In this document: piece after piece, positions 50,064-60,722 of the stretch
Layout of the letters: every line of letters starts with the position of its first letter
Position numbering within the stretch: the first letter of the stretch is position 1
Assembly (NCBI GenBank): GCA_030734395.1
Contig: JAUZTG010000017.1
Coordinates: 496,001-560,000 of the forward strand
DNA length: 64,000 bases
Direction: 5' to 3'
DNA from: Sarocladium kiliense
Taxonomy: Eukaryota; Ascomycota; Sordariomycetes; Hypocreales; Sarocladiaceae
Notes under the pieces: model-generated
The model's input: the letters and a program-made list of their open reading frames with translations, nothing else
Databases searched by the model: none
Told to the model about the DNA's origin: nothing
Position numbers and translations under genes: made by a program

Positions 50064-50491
50064 AGTCCGGCGGCCCAATGAAGAAGCCTGCCGCCCCCCT
50101 CCGCAAATCCCAACGCCCTGCCCGCTCCGAGTCCTACCGCCGCATCGCCATCCTCAAACAAAACCTCTTCTCCCCCGCTCCACCACCACTTCGTATGGCC
50201 CGTCAACGCTATCTCCGTCACTGGACCATCCATCGTGCATGGATGCTCTTCCGTCGTCAACAGAAAGAAGCGTTGGACGCTGAGAGGGGGAGGATGCATG
50301 CTGGGATGTACAACGCTTGCGAGGAGCTGAGGAAGACGAGGGGACCAGCTGGAAGAGGAGAGGGATATCTTTACCGGGTTGCCATGGAGAAAAAGGGTGT
50401 CTGGGGAATGGGTGGTGTGCCAATTGAGTATGGACGACTGCAGACTGATACCCCGCCGAAGGAGGCGTGGGACCATAACTGGAAGAGGTGA
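49910..50491 (+). CDS. mrpl28: Mitochondrial large-subunit ribosomal protein mL40 (MRPL28 family)
   Basis: An uninterrupted frame of 193 aa. The N-terminal ~50 residues form a clear mitochondrial presequence rich in Ser, Thr, Arg and Leu, with no acidic residues (MLSSLRFRGALASAR, STRLFSSTTALLARK). The mature part carries the family pattern: RYLRHWTIHRAWMLFRRQQ, MYNACEELRKTRGP, YLYRVAMEKKGVW, PIEYGRLQTDTPPKEAWDHNW. It acts in the mitochondrial ribosome. The start lies inside the 3' coding part of the preceding gene model, in a different frame, so its promoter must lie in that gene, or the upstream tail must be noncoding. Confidence 0.9.
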   Translation: MLSSLRFRGALASARTTTTIAPLPATTSLLSSLSTRLFSSTTALLARKAPMKSGGPMKKPAAPLRKSQRPARSESYRRIAILKQNLFSPAPPPLRMARQRYLRHWTIHRAWMLFRRQQKEALDAERGRMHAGMYNACEELRKTRGPAGRGEGYLYRVAMEKKGVWGMGGVPIEYGRLQTDTPPKEAWDHNWKR

Positions 50492-51363
50492 ACGGACGAC
50501 AAGAATGGGTGTAACAACATGTCTGTACTACTACTACCATTAGCGTCCACGCCTCCCAAACCAGGTCAGCGGTTTGATTAGACTCGGGTGTTGGAATAAG
50601 CTGGGCTTTGTGCCACTAGTTTCGTTTTACTCGTTATGACTACTATATCAACAATAAGAATGCTCATCGAAAAACCTCTTCTCATGTCATTTTGATTGCT
50701 CGGTGAGACTGATAGAAATCTGTACGTCCTCTCCCTTGAATGTTCTTCCAAACGCTACAAGTCTAGTCCGAAGGGGAAAATTGGCAAGGGCAACAAACAC
50801 TCTTTGCCGCCTTGTGTCGATGCTTGCTATCTTACCAAAAAGAAGTATCCCCCAGCTATTATTCAAGGAAAAAAAGGGAAAAAGAAGATTTCCAAACACA
50901 ATATGCTTATCCCTTTGCCCTCCCATCTCCCTGGTACCCCTCCTCCCGTACTCTTGCTATGATTTGAGCCCGCGAAACTGATATGGAAAAAAAAACGTAT
51001 AGATTTGAAGAATGAAATGATCGTGAGATGGTGGCAAGATGTTGGAAGATGTTGATGGTCGTAGTGTGAGAATTAGAGCGTATGATATGGAGGCTGCCAC
51101 CGAGGGTCTTCCGTTTGATGATAGGGCTGGCGACAGCGGTAAAGTATTACAGGGAAAGACGTCGTACAGCAGGCAGTTGACGTCGGCCATCGGCTTTCGG
51201 CTGTGTCTCGCTGGCTGTGATCGGTTTTGAGATGTTGCGGCGTGTCCGTTGATGTGATAGTAAGGTATTGGCTCCGATTGAGCAAGTCCCAATGGCCGAT
51301 CCCAATGTGACATGTGAGCCCAGTGTGTTTCAGAACTCCGGGTGCTCGTGCTCGAAAGTCCGT
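50492..51363. other. Convergent intergenic region
   Basis: 870 bp between mL40 (+) and rho2 (-). Short A-rich runs near 50870-50890 and 50985-50995. No gene recognised. Confidence 0.4.
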
Positions 51364-52277
51364 TCACAGAATAACGCAGCAGCCGCCTCCTTCGCCCTTC
51401 TCGAACTTGAGGAGCGCTGCCCTCGTTGCCGCCTCGAACACATCATCGACGCCCTCGCCGCTCAAGCTTGAGCACTCAAGATATCGTTTGGCGCCAATCT
51501 CGCGGGCAGCAGCCTCGCCATCGTGAGTGGTGACGAAACGTTGGGATTTGCGGCGCATCTCCTCGATTGCAATAGGGTCCTCTCGGAGATCCTTCTTGAG
51601 ACCAACCAGGATGATGGGGACGCCAGCGCATAACCTTGTAGCTTCCTCAACCCACTATGAGGCATGTCAGTATTCGGCACAGAATGCACATAGCAGGAAA
51701 CTTCAGACGCACCTTGTGCTTGACGTTGTCCAGGGAGTCTGGCGTATCTATTGAGAAGCCGACGAGAATGACGTGGGCCTTGGAATAGGCTAGCGGTCGC
51801 AGTCGTTCGTAATCCTCCTGGCCAGCAGTATCCCAGAGCGCGAGCTGAACTGACTTGCCGTCCACTCTGCAATCTGTAACATAGTTCTCGAAAACAGTAG
51901 GGATCTGGGCAACGTATAAGTGTAAGCGGTGGGAAGACTCAATCGATCGAGGTTTCGTCGCAATTCGCTCCCTTCGTGTATGGTAGAACTCACATAATGC
52001 TACGCAGGAACGTTAGTGACTCTGATCTGCATGCGCCACGGGGGGAGCCACGAAGATGAGGGGAAACATACTGTTGGAAAATAGCCGAGTGTGAAGACAC
52101 TCAACAGACTGGTCTTGCCGCAGGCACCATCGCCAATGATGACGAGCTTTCTATTGACTTGGTCAGCAACATTGGGCGTCGTCGAGGCAAGCCCTCGCGG
52201 GGAATGATTGCGCGCTGCGTGTGGAGGAAGAAAAGGCCGTACCTGCGAATGACGTTTTGCTGATTTGCGTTCGACAT
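51364..52277 (-). CDS. rho2: Rho-type small GTPase, Rho2
   Basis: Minus-strand exons are 52277-52243, 52150-52072, 51999-51994, 51904-51713 and 51654-51364, encoding 200 aa. The P-loop GDGACGKT lies at 18-25, TLGYFPTHYIPTVFENYV covers switch I with its Thr at 43, and WDTAGQEDYERLRPL covers switch II. VGLKKDLRED stands for the NKxD element and CSSLSGEGVDDVFEAATR follows. The C-terminus GGGCCVIL is a CAAX box, predicted geranylgeranylated, with an adjacent Cys for palmitoylation. The sequence is closer to fission yeast Rho2 than to Rho1 or Cdc42. Rho2 acts at the plasma membrane in cell-wall integrity and polarity. The third exon is only 6 nt (CAT TAT). Start at 52277 gives the usual IRRKLVIIGDG N-terminus. 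Confidence 0.95.
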
Positions 52278-54390
52278 GGTATCAGATGCCGAATGGAGAC
52301 AATTGCAGCAGCAAAGATAAGGATGAAGAAACAAGATGGGAGGAGAGAAAGTAGGACGAGAGGAGTGACGTCCCTAAGTGGTTCAGCGGCGTAGGCTTCC
52401 CCTTGCCCGTCAAGGACAGCAGCCTCTGGCTGGGATCGAAAGTTGATCCGCGACAAGGACGACTACCAGCGGACTTGCTTGGGTCGGATGGAACCTGGTT
52501 TTTGTAAAGCAATCGTGGGTGTGGTGACCCCCCAACGGACTTGTCTCGACCTTGGACGTGCTCGACAGGGCTCGAAGTCAATAATTGGTAGGGTGGTGTT
52601 CGGTTGCGTTGATGCCGTTGGGATTGCAAACCGTTGTATTCTTCGTGCGGCTATTCTGTTGAACGGTCCAGATGCTGAGGAGAGCACAGTAGACGCGAGA
52701 TGCGCTTCGAGGGGGGTGCCGAGAGAGGGACGATCTGCAAGACAAGCGACGATGTGACGGAGGGAGTGTGAGGATGATGGAGACGAGCGAGAAGGAAGCA
52801 GGTGACGGCGATGGTCGATGACGATGCAATGCCAATGGTTTGACGAGAGGAAGGTACAGGATCAAGGTCCCAAGGGCTGGAATAAATGTCTTCAGCTGCT
52901 CCTTTTTTTGGGCTTCGCGGTGGGCGGTGGTAATGTTTTGGGGGAATACGAGCTGAAGGAGACGCTTGTCGCGCTGCAGGTTTAGGTGCAGCGCGTGCGG
53001 CGGAGGCGAAGCAACTGAACCTGATGGAGTTCCGGCGATGGCGGCGAGCGGCGGGCCAGGGGAGGAGCAGCAGGGGGAGGGGCCTGGTGGAGGGGCCTCC
53101 CGGGGCTGAACGGGGTGCCAACTAATGGTTCTGCCTGCTGCTGGACTCTTCCAGTGATTCACTGTGGACAACCCCAATTCAGGGACTGGCAGCTGCTAGA
53201 CAGCTCTAGTCCCTAGCTAGATTCAGGGCGGTGGGTGGTGGTCCTCTGGGGGGCGCAGGGGCCTGAGCGGGTTTGGAGCTGTCTGTGGGCTATCAAGTGA
53301 TGCCTGAACCTCGGATGACTGAAGATATTGTGACTAAAGATGACGATGGTGATGAGAGGATTGGAAAATAATTAAGGGTGATTCCGGCATGACCGTCACA
53401 ACGTGATTCCTAAGAATTTTATGCTGACATGAAATATCGCATGATTGGCAATGCCGGACCAGGCATACAGATGCAGGCAGTTTGTAGTTTGGTCAGATAA
53501 GGTTACTATGATGTGATGCTCATCATCTCGTGTCCTGGCCACTGCCCATTGACTATGTATCCAAACATCATGTTACGCTGCCTCACCCCGGCAGATACCT
53601 GCCATGCAAGACAAAAAGACAAAAAAGCACGGACCGTAGGCCCTTGACGGCTAGCGAGGAGAAAAAGAGGCGACGATGCTCAAACGCGAATCGGATGCCT
53701 CCAACGCGCTTCACCCAGTCGCCCCGGGAGATAGACCAGGTCCGGCAGAAGCTTAATCAGGGACCAAGCAACACGAGATCTAGAAAGGTGGTATACTATT
53801 CTGAGAAAGCAGAGACATTTAGTCAAAAAAAGAGGGCCATAGGAATGAGCACCTAAGGCGACGTAATAAGGAGCCTGGACCAATTCAGAGTTCTGAAAGT
53901 CTTTCTCCGGGCTATTATTAGGCAAGATGTCCCTTGCTGCATCGGGCCCTCGGACTTGTCAGATTCGGAACTGTCATTGTGCAATGACGGCGATTGACTG
54001 GCTGCGAAGGTGCCTGTCTCATTTGACAATACGATAAAAGCTCTGGGCGGGAGCTTTCTTCCTGAACTACGACCACGTGATCTAAGTACGCTTGGGATGC
54101 GTCGAGTCACGTGGTCCCCTATCGATATACCACTGCCTGCGAGCGCCGGCCTGGTGGTTCAAGGTTTGACAATGACTAGCGTGATTACCTGGTTTGTTCT
54201 AGCGTTCTCGTCGCTTTTACTCAGACTCTGCTCAGGACAAGATCGCAAGACGATTTATAGATGACAGTCGAAACGGTTCTCCCTAAAACGGCGAGCAACA
54301 ATGTAAATGTAAGGAGGTAAAAAGATTAACTTGATCTCAAGCTTCAAGTAGAGAGGTGAGGAGCCAAAAAGAAATGAAGGAACTGAGGAT
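52278..54390. promoter_or_regulatory. Upstream region of rho2
   Basis: 2.1 kb. From 52,278 to about 53,150 the minus strand is rich in C and T and could contain the rho2 leader and promoter. The frames there (for example 52578-53177) have biased, low-complexity content and no family match. The rest has no supportable gene. The paired E-boxes at 54071-54116 are listed separately. Confidence 0.4.
54071..54116. promoter_or_regulatory. Inverted pair of CACGTG E-boxes
   Basis: GACCACGTGA at 54071-54080 and its exact reverse complement TCACGTGGTC at 54107-54116, separated by 26 bp. Each arm contains a palindromic CACGTG, the core site of fungal bHLH regulators. It lies about 275 bp upstream of nothing coding but close to the tRNA-Trp gene, so its target is unclear. 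Confidence 0.5.
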
Positions 54391-54474
54391 TGAACTCGAC
54401 CCGATTTGAACGGATGACCTTCTGGAAGCTCCAGTTGACTGGAATCAGACGCGCTACCGCTGCGCCACGAGTCC
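54391..54474 (-). tRNA. tRNA-Trp(CCA) with a 12-nt intron
   Basis: The cloverleaf folds by eye: acceptor stem GGACTCG/CGAGTTC (one G-T pair) with discriminator A, D stem GCGC/GCGC, T arm ATCCG-TTCAAAT-CGGGT. The anticodon loop reads TTCCAG with anticodon CCA. An intron of 12 nt (54427-54438) follows position 37. Its CTGGA can pair with TCCAG of the anticodon loop, the usual anticodon-intron helix. The anticodon stem TCTGA/CCAGA has one A-C mismatch at its loop end. The fold is otherwise intact, so I regard it as a gene rather than a remnant. Confidence 0.85.
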
Positions 54475-54757
54475 TATTGGTTGTTAACAGGTGTTTCAAA
54501 TAAACTTCATAAGCTAACAGTAGTGGTCGCACGTTCTTGTCGAGGACACCGCTGCCCATACATTAAAATTCGTAAGGCCTAACCGAACGGAAGAGAGAGG
54601 GACAAACACACTATCGTGAATGGGTTTCTACACCAAATGCCGCCACAAGCCGTGGCGTTTTTTCTCATCAACGGGGAGGCTTCTCTATTCCTACGGGGTA
54701 GGATCTGGAGGGAGAGTGCTTCAGAAGACTACTGTACAAGATATCGAGCCAATTTGA

Positions 54758-55015
54758 GGGACCTCGAAGAAAGAGAACGAGTCTCAAGCACTAGCAACCA
54801 CCCCTTCTCTCAGCTGCAAGCATAGACTGGCTGGAGATGCAGAATGGAACTACAATGAACAGCGTGCAGGTGCGGTCGACAAAGAGATCGAAGCATGGCA
54901 GCAACAAGGGGTCGTGCGTTCTCGCGACTTTACAATTAGATCGGACGGAGCTCTAAATGCAGTCTTCTTGTATTATCCCCCAAGCATGATATTTGCTCCT
55001 AGGCGGACCAAAAGG
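54758..55015 (+). other. Possible orphan coding exon
   Basis: An 85-codon open stretch without a start codon. Its later half reads like real protein (AVDKEIEAWQQQGVVRSRDF, then ALNAVFLYYPPSMIF) and it ends at a possible splice donor (AAAAG|GTAAAC at 55013). I do not recognise the family. Neither a matching upstream exon nor a downstream exon could be joined, so it may be a relic of a decayed gene or chance. Confidence 0.25.
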
Positions 55016-56552
55016 TAAACAACAAGACAAACACATCAGTGCCGCCGCCAAATTGAGACAAATCGACATAGAGGACCATTTTTACGCGACCAGTCACAGA
55101 AGGGGCCCGTATGGGCGCCTTTTCAGAATAGAATGGAGCGCCAGAAAGCCCTCAACAAGCAAGCAATCTGTCAGGTGCTGGAAGGCCCAGCGCAAGTCAT
55201 CCTCGATCCGCCATTTTGAGTTACCAGTAGCCAACGGAATAGAAGAGTATTCCTTCTCCGAGTCTGTAGACAATGCGAACGATCTGTCTGGGGAAATGAC
55301 ATCGGTGGAAGGTCAATCATCACCAAGTTTGAGGATAACCCTGTGGACTCCCCTTAACCGTTATGCAATTTTCTCGAGTCATCATCTGGGCCAACTCATA
55401 CAAGGCATATCACTGGAAAATCAATCTTTGACGTCCTGCCTGAAGTTGAAGCCGCCGTCGACGAGTCCATAGAGACGAAACGTCTAGTGTCCTCGCTGGG
55501 CTATTGAGTCATTGCCATGGCAACTCACAAGAGCCGATCGGAGTGTTCATCGCGGGAACATATCTAGTCGATGGAAGCCGCCAGATCCGTTTGTTGCCTG
55601 GCTTGATCCAGCTTCCCTTAGGAAGGGGTCTAAGTGATACATACTTTTACAGTAAATTTTGTGCAGGTGTGGCTGAGTTGTGCTAGGTAGGTCACGCAGG
55701 TTTGCTTAGGTGTGGCTCCGGCTAAAAGCAGCGAGGCTCCGGAACGCATCCAGTTCTGCTCGAGTGTGGTAAAATCTATCTCACGGGTGTTACACCGTGC
55801 CTGGCATGTACTGACTTACGCAGAAAAGACGAGACAGGCAGAATCTGAACCAGGGACGAGAGAAGGAACCCTGATGGAAGAGGCTGAAGCGACGGGTAGC
55901 ACTCGAGTCTAAAAGAGCTGGCGTCACGTGAACGCACTTGGGCCCGCCGTTGGCTCCGTTACCCTACATCCGGATCAGATTTAAGGTATCAACGAGCATC
56001 TCATCAGTGTATCGAGATATAGCAAATTCTTTATCCAGCTGATTGTATCTCTCGTAAATTAATTGCTGAAATCCTTAAGAACTCGCATCGAGGTTAGGCG
56101 GACTTGCATGGCCCCTGAAAATGGCGAGTTGGCCTGGGCACGACCAGTAGAGAGGGTTTCTGTTGACCACGGCTCACGGGTTGGAGATGCAGCAAATACT
56201 CCGTATGCATAATCGGTATGATGTGTCCTAGCATATAACATAGCAAAGCGAAACAATTGCTTCCGCTCAAGCAAATCTCCAAGCAGGCTACATGCTAATT
56301 CAACGGTTTCGTTAAATGGCAAGTGCCGTGTGAAGATGCCCCTGCCTGGTAGCCGAGTTACCGATGTCGTTGAGACGCCTGCCTCTGATCGAGAGCAATG
56401 CGATTGGTGGTGTCGCTCCAAACCGGGCTGGTTAGAGCAATCAGAAACCCCCAAAACGTCCAGCAACCTAAGGTACCCGATCTACCAAGACCTGACTTCC
56501 ACTGCCTACCTTAGATATTCCTCGGCATATCGCGTGACCACCATCCTTAGCC

Positions 56553-56637
56553 ATCGGTGACGGTGACCGGTGACGACACAGGCTAGGTAGGGTCCCCCAA
56601 GGCTGCGCCCTGGGTGCCGTCACCGTCACCGTCACCG
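56553..56637. repeat. GGTGAC/GTCACC inverted repeat
   Basis: The left arm TCGGTGACGGTGAC (from 56554) is followed by CGGTGACG. The right arm, ending at 56637, is a triple GTCACC run. Reverse-complemented, they match over 14 bases and then a further 7 with one bulge. The loop is about 40 nt. It could form a long hairpin upstream of nst1. Confidence 0.6.
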
Positions 56638-57047
56638 AGATCCATATTCTAAGGACCTTACCACCTTGGGTTGGGTACCTTACCGTAGGCAGAACCTAAG
56701 GTACCTTGGCCACAGCACACTCAGTGGCCGCACATGGGCGACTCCACCACCAAAACCCGCCCAGGTCACCAGCAGACCAATCCCATCAATCCAGCCTGCT
56801 GCCCGCCCTGCAACCACATCCTCAACATCTCCAACGCCCACCACCACCACCACCGTCATCCCCAGAGTTCGACATTTTACGGCCACCCTCCACCCTCTCG
56901 ATCCTCCCCGGCGCGTGCCCCGACTTCATCTCCGTAATCGCTTCCCTTCGCTCTCCTGCTATACCATTCGAGAGCTAAAGCCTCGCCTCACTTAGCCCGC
57001 TGCCGCCCGCACGGTGCGCCTTCTTCATCCCTTCCCTATGCTTTCGA

Positions 57048-60000
57048 ATGCCCTGCGGCGGTAGACGTACGATGCCGCCAAACAATCAGCGACCTGCTAC
57101 CAATACGCCAGCGTCTCCCCGGAGCACCGCAAAGTATACCAATAAGGATGGATCCAAGTTCATCACCGTACCAAAGGCCGCTGGCGGCCAGGCTGCCAGC
57201 AACGCATCCGATCCCTCAGCATTCTCTCTCCTCGCCACGCCCAGCTCTTCCAACCCTTCCGCCGACGCAGACTTCGATACCGAACCAGCACCAACGGTCA
57301 ACAGGAAGAAGCAGAAGCGACGGCAAAAGGCTGCTGCAAAGGCTGCCGCTGAGCAAGCTGCGAATGGACACCCCGCCCCCGCCCCAGCAACAAACAAGAC
57401 ACATCATGCTGACTCTATCGACGCCGACGCCGCTGAGAGTGATATCGAGGACGACCACGATCCCCGAGATCATAGTGAAGATGTCGTTTTGAATGGCCAC
57501 TCATCCCATCAGCTTACTTCGAAAGGCAAGAAGAACAAGAAAAAGAAGAAGAAGGGTGCCGCCAACGCCAACGAGGGCTCGCTACATGGCGAGGCCTCTT
57601 CAGATTCTCACACGGCGCAGGCTCTCATGCAGCGAGGCCCAAGTTTTTCTAGAGACAAGATTTGGAGCACAAGCAATCATGAGGAGCGCGAGCGCATTAA
57701 GGAGTTCTGGCTTGGCCTGGGTGAGGATGAGCGCAAGTCTCTCGTTAAGGTCGAGAAGGATGCTGTTCTGAAGAAGATGAAGGAGCAGCAGAAGCATACT
57801 TGCAGCTGCACAGTCTGCGGCAGGAAGCGCACTGCCATCGAGGAAGAACTCGAAGGCCTTTACGACGCATACTACCTTGAGCTGGAGCAGTTTGCGAACC
57901 AAGGCGAGGGCCCTCCCATGCTTGCACCACCCCCACGAGATTATCCAACACGACCACTCAGAGGACTACCGTCCCCGTATCCGACTCAACCACCCGCCCG
58001 AGGGCGTATAGTAGAACATGTCGATCTGGAAGCGGATGATGATGAGGTGGAGGAAATATATAGTGAGGACGAGGTGGATGATGATGACTACAGCGACGAC
58101 GAGCCGCCTGACGATTACGACGACACACACGAACGCGATGTCGCAGACTTCTTGACGTTCGGCAACAGTCTACAAGTCAAGGGTACGCAGCTCCTGGATT
58201 CTTTTCTCAACAGATATGGTAACATGGACTTAGGCGGCATTCTTACTGTGGCGGATGACCTCCTCAAGAACGACGGTAAACGTTTCATCGAAATGATGGA
58301 GCAGTTGGCCGAGCGCCGTATGGCTCGTGAAGAGGACGCCCGGGAGCACGTCTCTCGCGGCGGGTATGGTCATCCAAACGGCTCATACTCCAGTCCTCAT
58401 AATCAACCTCCTCCTGACGACGATGACTATGAGGACGACGAGGACGAGGAAGAAGATTATGACGACAGTCAGGATGAGGAGTATGAGGAAGAAGAGGTAT
58501 ATTCAAACCCTTCGGCGATGCCGCCGAGTCACCATGCTGAGTGCTGTTGCCAGGACCAAATGACGGAGGAACAACGGATGGAAGAGGGTCGACGAATGTT
58601 CCAAATCTTCGCCGCGCGTATGTTCGAGCAACGAGTTCTCTCCGCTTACAAAGAGAAGGTCGCCAAAGAGAGGCAGCAGAAACTCCTCGAGGAGTTGGAA
58701 GAAGAGAGCAGACAGGTCGACGAGCAAAAGGCCAAGAAGGCCAAGAACGCTCAGAAGAAGAAGGATAAGGCCGCACAGAAGAAGCAAGCTCTCGCCGAAG
58801 AGAAAGCACGAAAAGAGGCCGAGAAGGCAGCCGAAGAGGCAGCGAAGGTAGAGGCCGAGCAGCGGAGGATTAACGAACAGAGACAGAAGGCAGAGGAGAA
58901 GAAGAAGGCCCGTGAAGCGCAGAAGAGGGCAGAGGAAGAAGCGAGGCTCAAGAAAGAGGCTGACCGGCAACGACGTCTTCACGAGCAGCGCGAGAAGCAG
59001 GCAGAGCAGGAGCGCAAAGCTCGAGAAGCCAAGGAGCGGGAGAAGAAGCTCAAGGAAGAGCAGCGCCTCAAGGACCAAGAGCTACGCGAGCGGAGGGAGC
59101 GTGAAGCTCAGGAGAGGAAAGATAAACAGGAACGCGACAAGCGAGAGAAGGAGGCCCGAGCGGCGAAAGCCGCAAAAGAGGCCCAGGAGGCGAGGGAGGC
59201 CAAGGAGAAGGCCAGAGAGGAGAAGGCTGCAGCGCAACGACCTCAGCCTGCCTCCTCACAGCCTGTTGCGCCACCGCCGTCACAGCCTGCGAAACGAGCG
59301 TCACTAACAACTGTGCCCGTGCCGACTGTCCTTCCACAACACCCTCCAAACCCTGCCAACTATGCCTCGCCAAAGGTCGCAGTTGCCACGCCCGCGATAC
59401 CCAAAGCACCGACCCCTATTCGTCCTCGGAACGCCTCTCAGCAGCAAGACAGCTCACAGTCCGCATCACAAAGCGCTTCTGTGGCAGCTTCGAGCCAAAA
59501 CCCGTCACCACACCCCATGACCCCCAGTCAACCTAGCCCAGGACCTATCGGGGGACAAAGGAAGAGCAGTGGAAGCACCCCTGGAGCCTCACATATTACG
59601 CAGTCGACGTCACCTTCTGATGGCCTTCCAGCACAGTTCCAGATGCCCCCGATGGGCATGCAGCCGCCGCCAGGATTGGCTCACCATGGACCTCCACCGG
59701 GTTTCCCTGGACGCATACCACAGGATCCCAATTTCGGACCTGCTTTCAGGCCTGGCCCAAATATGATGATTCCACCGCTTGGCATGAATGGCCCGGTAGG
59801 TCGTGGTTTCCCGCCTATGCCCATGGGACCACCGCCTGGATTCGCTCCAGGACCGAGTGATGGGTTCGGTATGGGGGGACCACCGATGGCTCAACATACG
59901 CGACAGGGGTCAGCCGGTTTTGACGGCCCTTCGCTCGCAACGGCCGCCCAGCCTATTGGCAGGCCTGCACCCATCGGCAGGCCAGGAAGTGTTGTACATG

Positions 60001-60722
60001 GGCGTTCGCGAGAAGATCACGAGGACGAGACCAAGCATCTAGGTAGCAGTGCCCTCGTGGACGATGAAGACGACGCCCCTGCACTCAATCCTGGAAGTTT
60101 CCGGAACAACCACCTACCTCCCGGACCCGGTGGCTTTGGTGCAAGCCCGTACCTTGAATCGGCGTTCCCAATCAGTGGTCACAGCAACCCCTGGGGTCCT
60201 CCCGCAGCTGGGGCCAACCCCTTCGCATCCCCAGCATTTGGCGGTGCAGCCGCAGCTTGGGGCGTCTCCGGTCCACCAGCACCACCCGGCTTCCACGTCG
60301 GGTCGCCTGTGGCCGGCATGGCCAGTTTCCGTCCAGCAGCTCAACCACGCCACATCGCAGTCCGTCTCATGCTCTGCCAAGCCTGCCGTGAACTCAATGC
60401 TTCACCAAGCGCAGATCCCGAAGGCTTCGTCGATATTTCCACCGTGAAATCTCACATCGACTCCCTTTCCGGCGGGGACACCAGCATCACAGAGCAAGAT
60501 CTTCTCGATCTTTGCGACACTGAAGGCAGCCCTTCCAACGGTGGCGGAACTTTCGATGTACGTCGCGACGACGCGTCCAGCAAAGACCGGATCCGCTTCG
60601 TCCCAGACCGACACCCAGGTCTGAATGGCATACCGGGCCAGCAACCCTTCCGTGCCGTCGGCGCACCGGGGGAGATTGGCAGTCCGCTGATGAGCCAGGC
60701 CTCGATCCGTGGCGGTGTCTAG
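57048..60722 (+). CDS. nst1: Stress response protein Nst1
   Basis: An uninterrupted frame of 1,224 codons. A second ATG at 57072 (MPPNNQRPATNTPASP) resembles the family start better and may be the true one, giving 1,216 aa. Typical Nst1 parts are present: YTNKDGSKFITVPK near the start, a run of basic Lys (KGKKNKKKKKKG), WSTSNHEERERIKEFWLGL, HTCSCTVCGRKR with its Cys pairs, long acidic runs (residues about 325-365 and 455-490), and a highly charged coiled coil of about 225 residues (505-730) rich in Glu, Lys, Arg and Ala. The C-terminal half is Pro/Gly/Met-rich. Nst1 is a cytoplasmic protein linked to salt tolerance in yeast. Confidence 0.93.
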   Translation: MPCGGRRTMPPNNQRPATNTPASPRSTAKYTNKDGSKFITVPKAAGGQAASNASDPSAFSLLATPSSSNPSADADFDTEPAPTVNRKKQKRRQKAAAKAAAEQAANGHPAPAPATNKTHHADSIDADAAESDIEDDHDPRDHSEDVVLNGHSSHQLTSKGKKNKKKKKKGAANANEGSLHGEASSDSHTAQALMQRGPSFSRDKIWSTSNHEERERIKEFWLGLGEDERKSLVKVEKDAVLKKMKEQQKHTCSCTVCGRKRTAIEEELEGLYDAYYLELEQFANQGEGPPMLAPPPRDYPTRPLRGLPSPYPTQPPARGRIVEHVDLEADDDEVEEIYSEDEVDDDDYSDDEPPDDYDDTHERDVADFLTFGNSLQVKGTQLLDSFLNRYGNMDLGGILTVADDLLKNDGKRFIEMMEQLAERRMAREEDAREHVSRGGYGHPNGSYSSPHNQPPPDDDDYEDDEDEEEDYDDSQDEEYEEEEVYSNPSAMPPSHHAECCCQDQMTEEQRMEEGRRMFQIFAARMFEQRVLSAYKEKVAKERQQKLLEELEEESRQVDEQKAKKAKNAQKKKDKAAQKKQALAEEKARKEAEKAAEEAAKVEAEQRRINEQRQKAEEKKKAREAQKRAEEEARLKKEADRQRRLHEQREKQAEQERKAREAKEREKKLKEEQRLKDQELRERREREAQERKDKQERDKREKEARAAKAAKEAQEAREAKEKAREEKAAAQRPQPASSQPVAPPPSQPAKRASLTTVPVPTVLPQHPPNPANYASPKVAVATPAIPKAPTPIRPRNASQQQDSSQSASQSASVAASSQNPSPHPMTPSQPSPGPIGGQRKSSGSTPGASHITQSTSPSDGLPAQFQMPPMGMQPPPGLAHHGPPPGFPGRIPQDPNFGPAFRPGPNMMIPPLGMNGPVGRGFPPMPMGPPPGFAPGPSDGFGMGGPPMAQHTRQGSAGFDGPSLATAAQPIGRPAPIGRPGSVVHGRSREDHEDETKHLGSSALVDDEDDAPALNPGSFRNNHLPPGPGGFGASPYLESAFPISGHSNPWGPPAAGANPFASPAFGGAAAAWGVSGPPAPPGFHVGSPVAGMASFRPAAQPRHIAVRLMLCQACRELNASPSADPEGFVDISTVKSHIDSLSGGDTSITEQDLLDLCDTEGSPSNGGGTFDVRRDDASSKDRIRFVPDRHPGLNGIPGQQPFRAVGAPGEIGSPLMSQASIRGGV

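Larger units (their letters stand above)
54475..57047. other. Intergenic region between tRNA-Trp and nst1
   Basis: 2.6 kb. It contains a possible orphan coding exon (54758-55015), short unrecognised frames at 54993-55472, a CACGTG near 55,925, a GGTGAC/GTCACC inverted repeat (56553-56637) and a cluster of CCTTAGGTA-like words (56460-56715) ahead of nst1. No complete gene can be supported. Confidence 0.4.

Noticed and set aside
52578..53177. 199-codon frame on the minus strand upstream of rho2
   Set aside because: Low-complexity Pro/Ser-rich content from a CT-rich leader region; no family resemblance.
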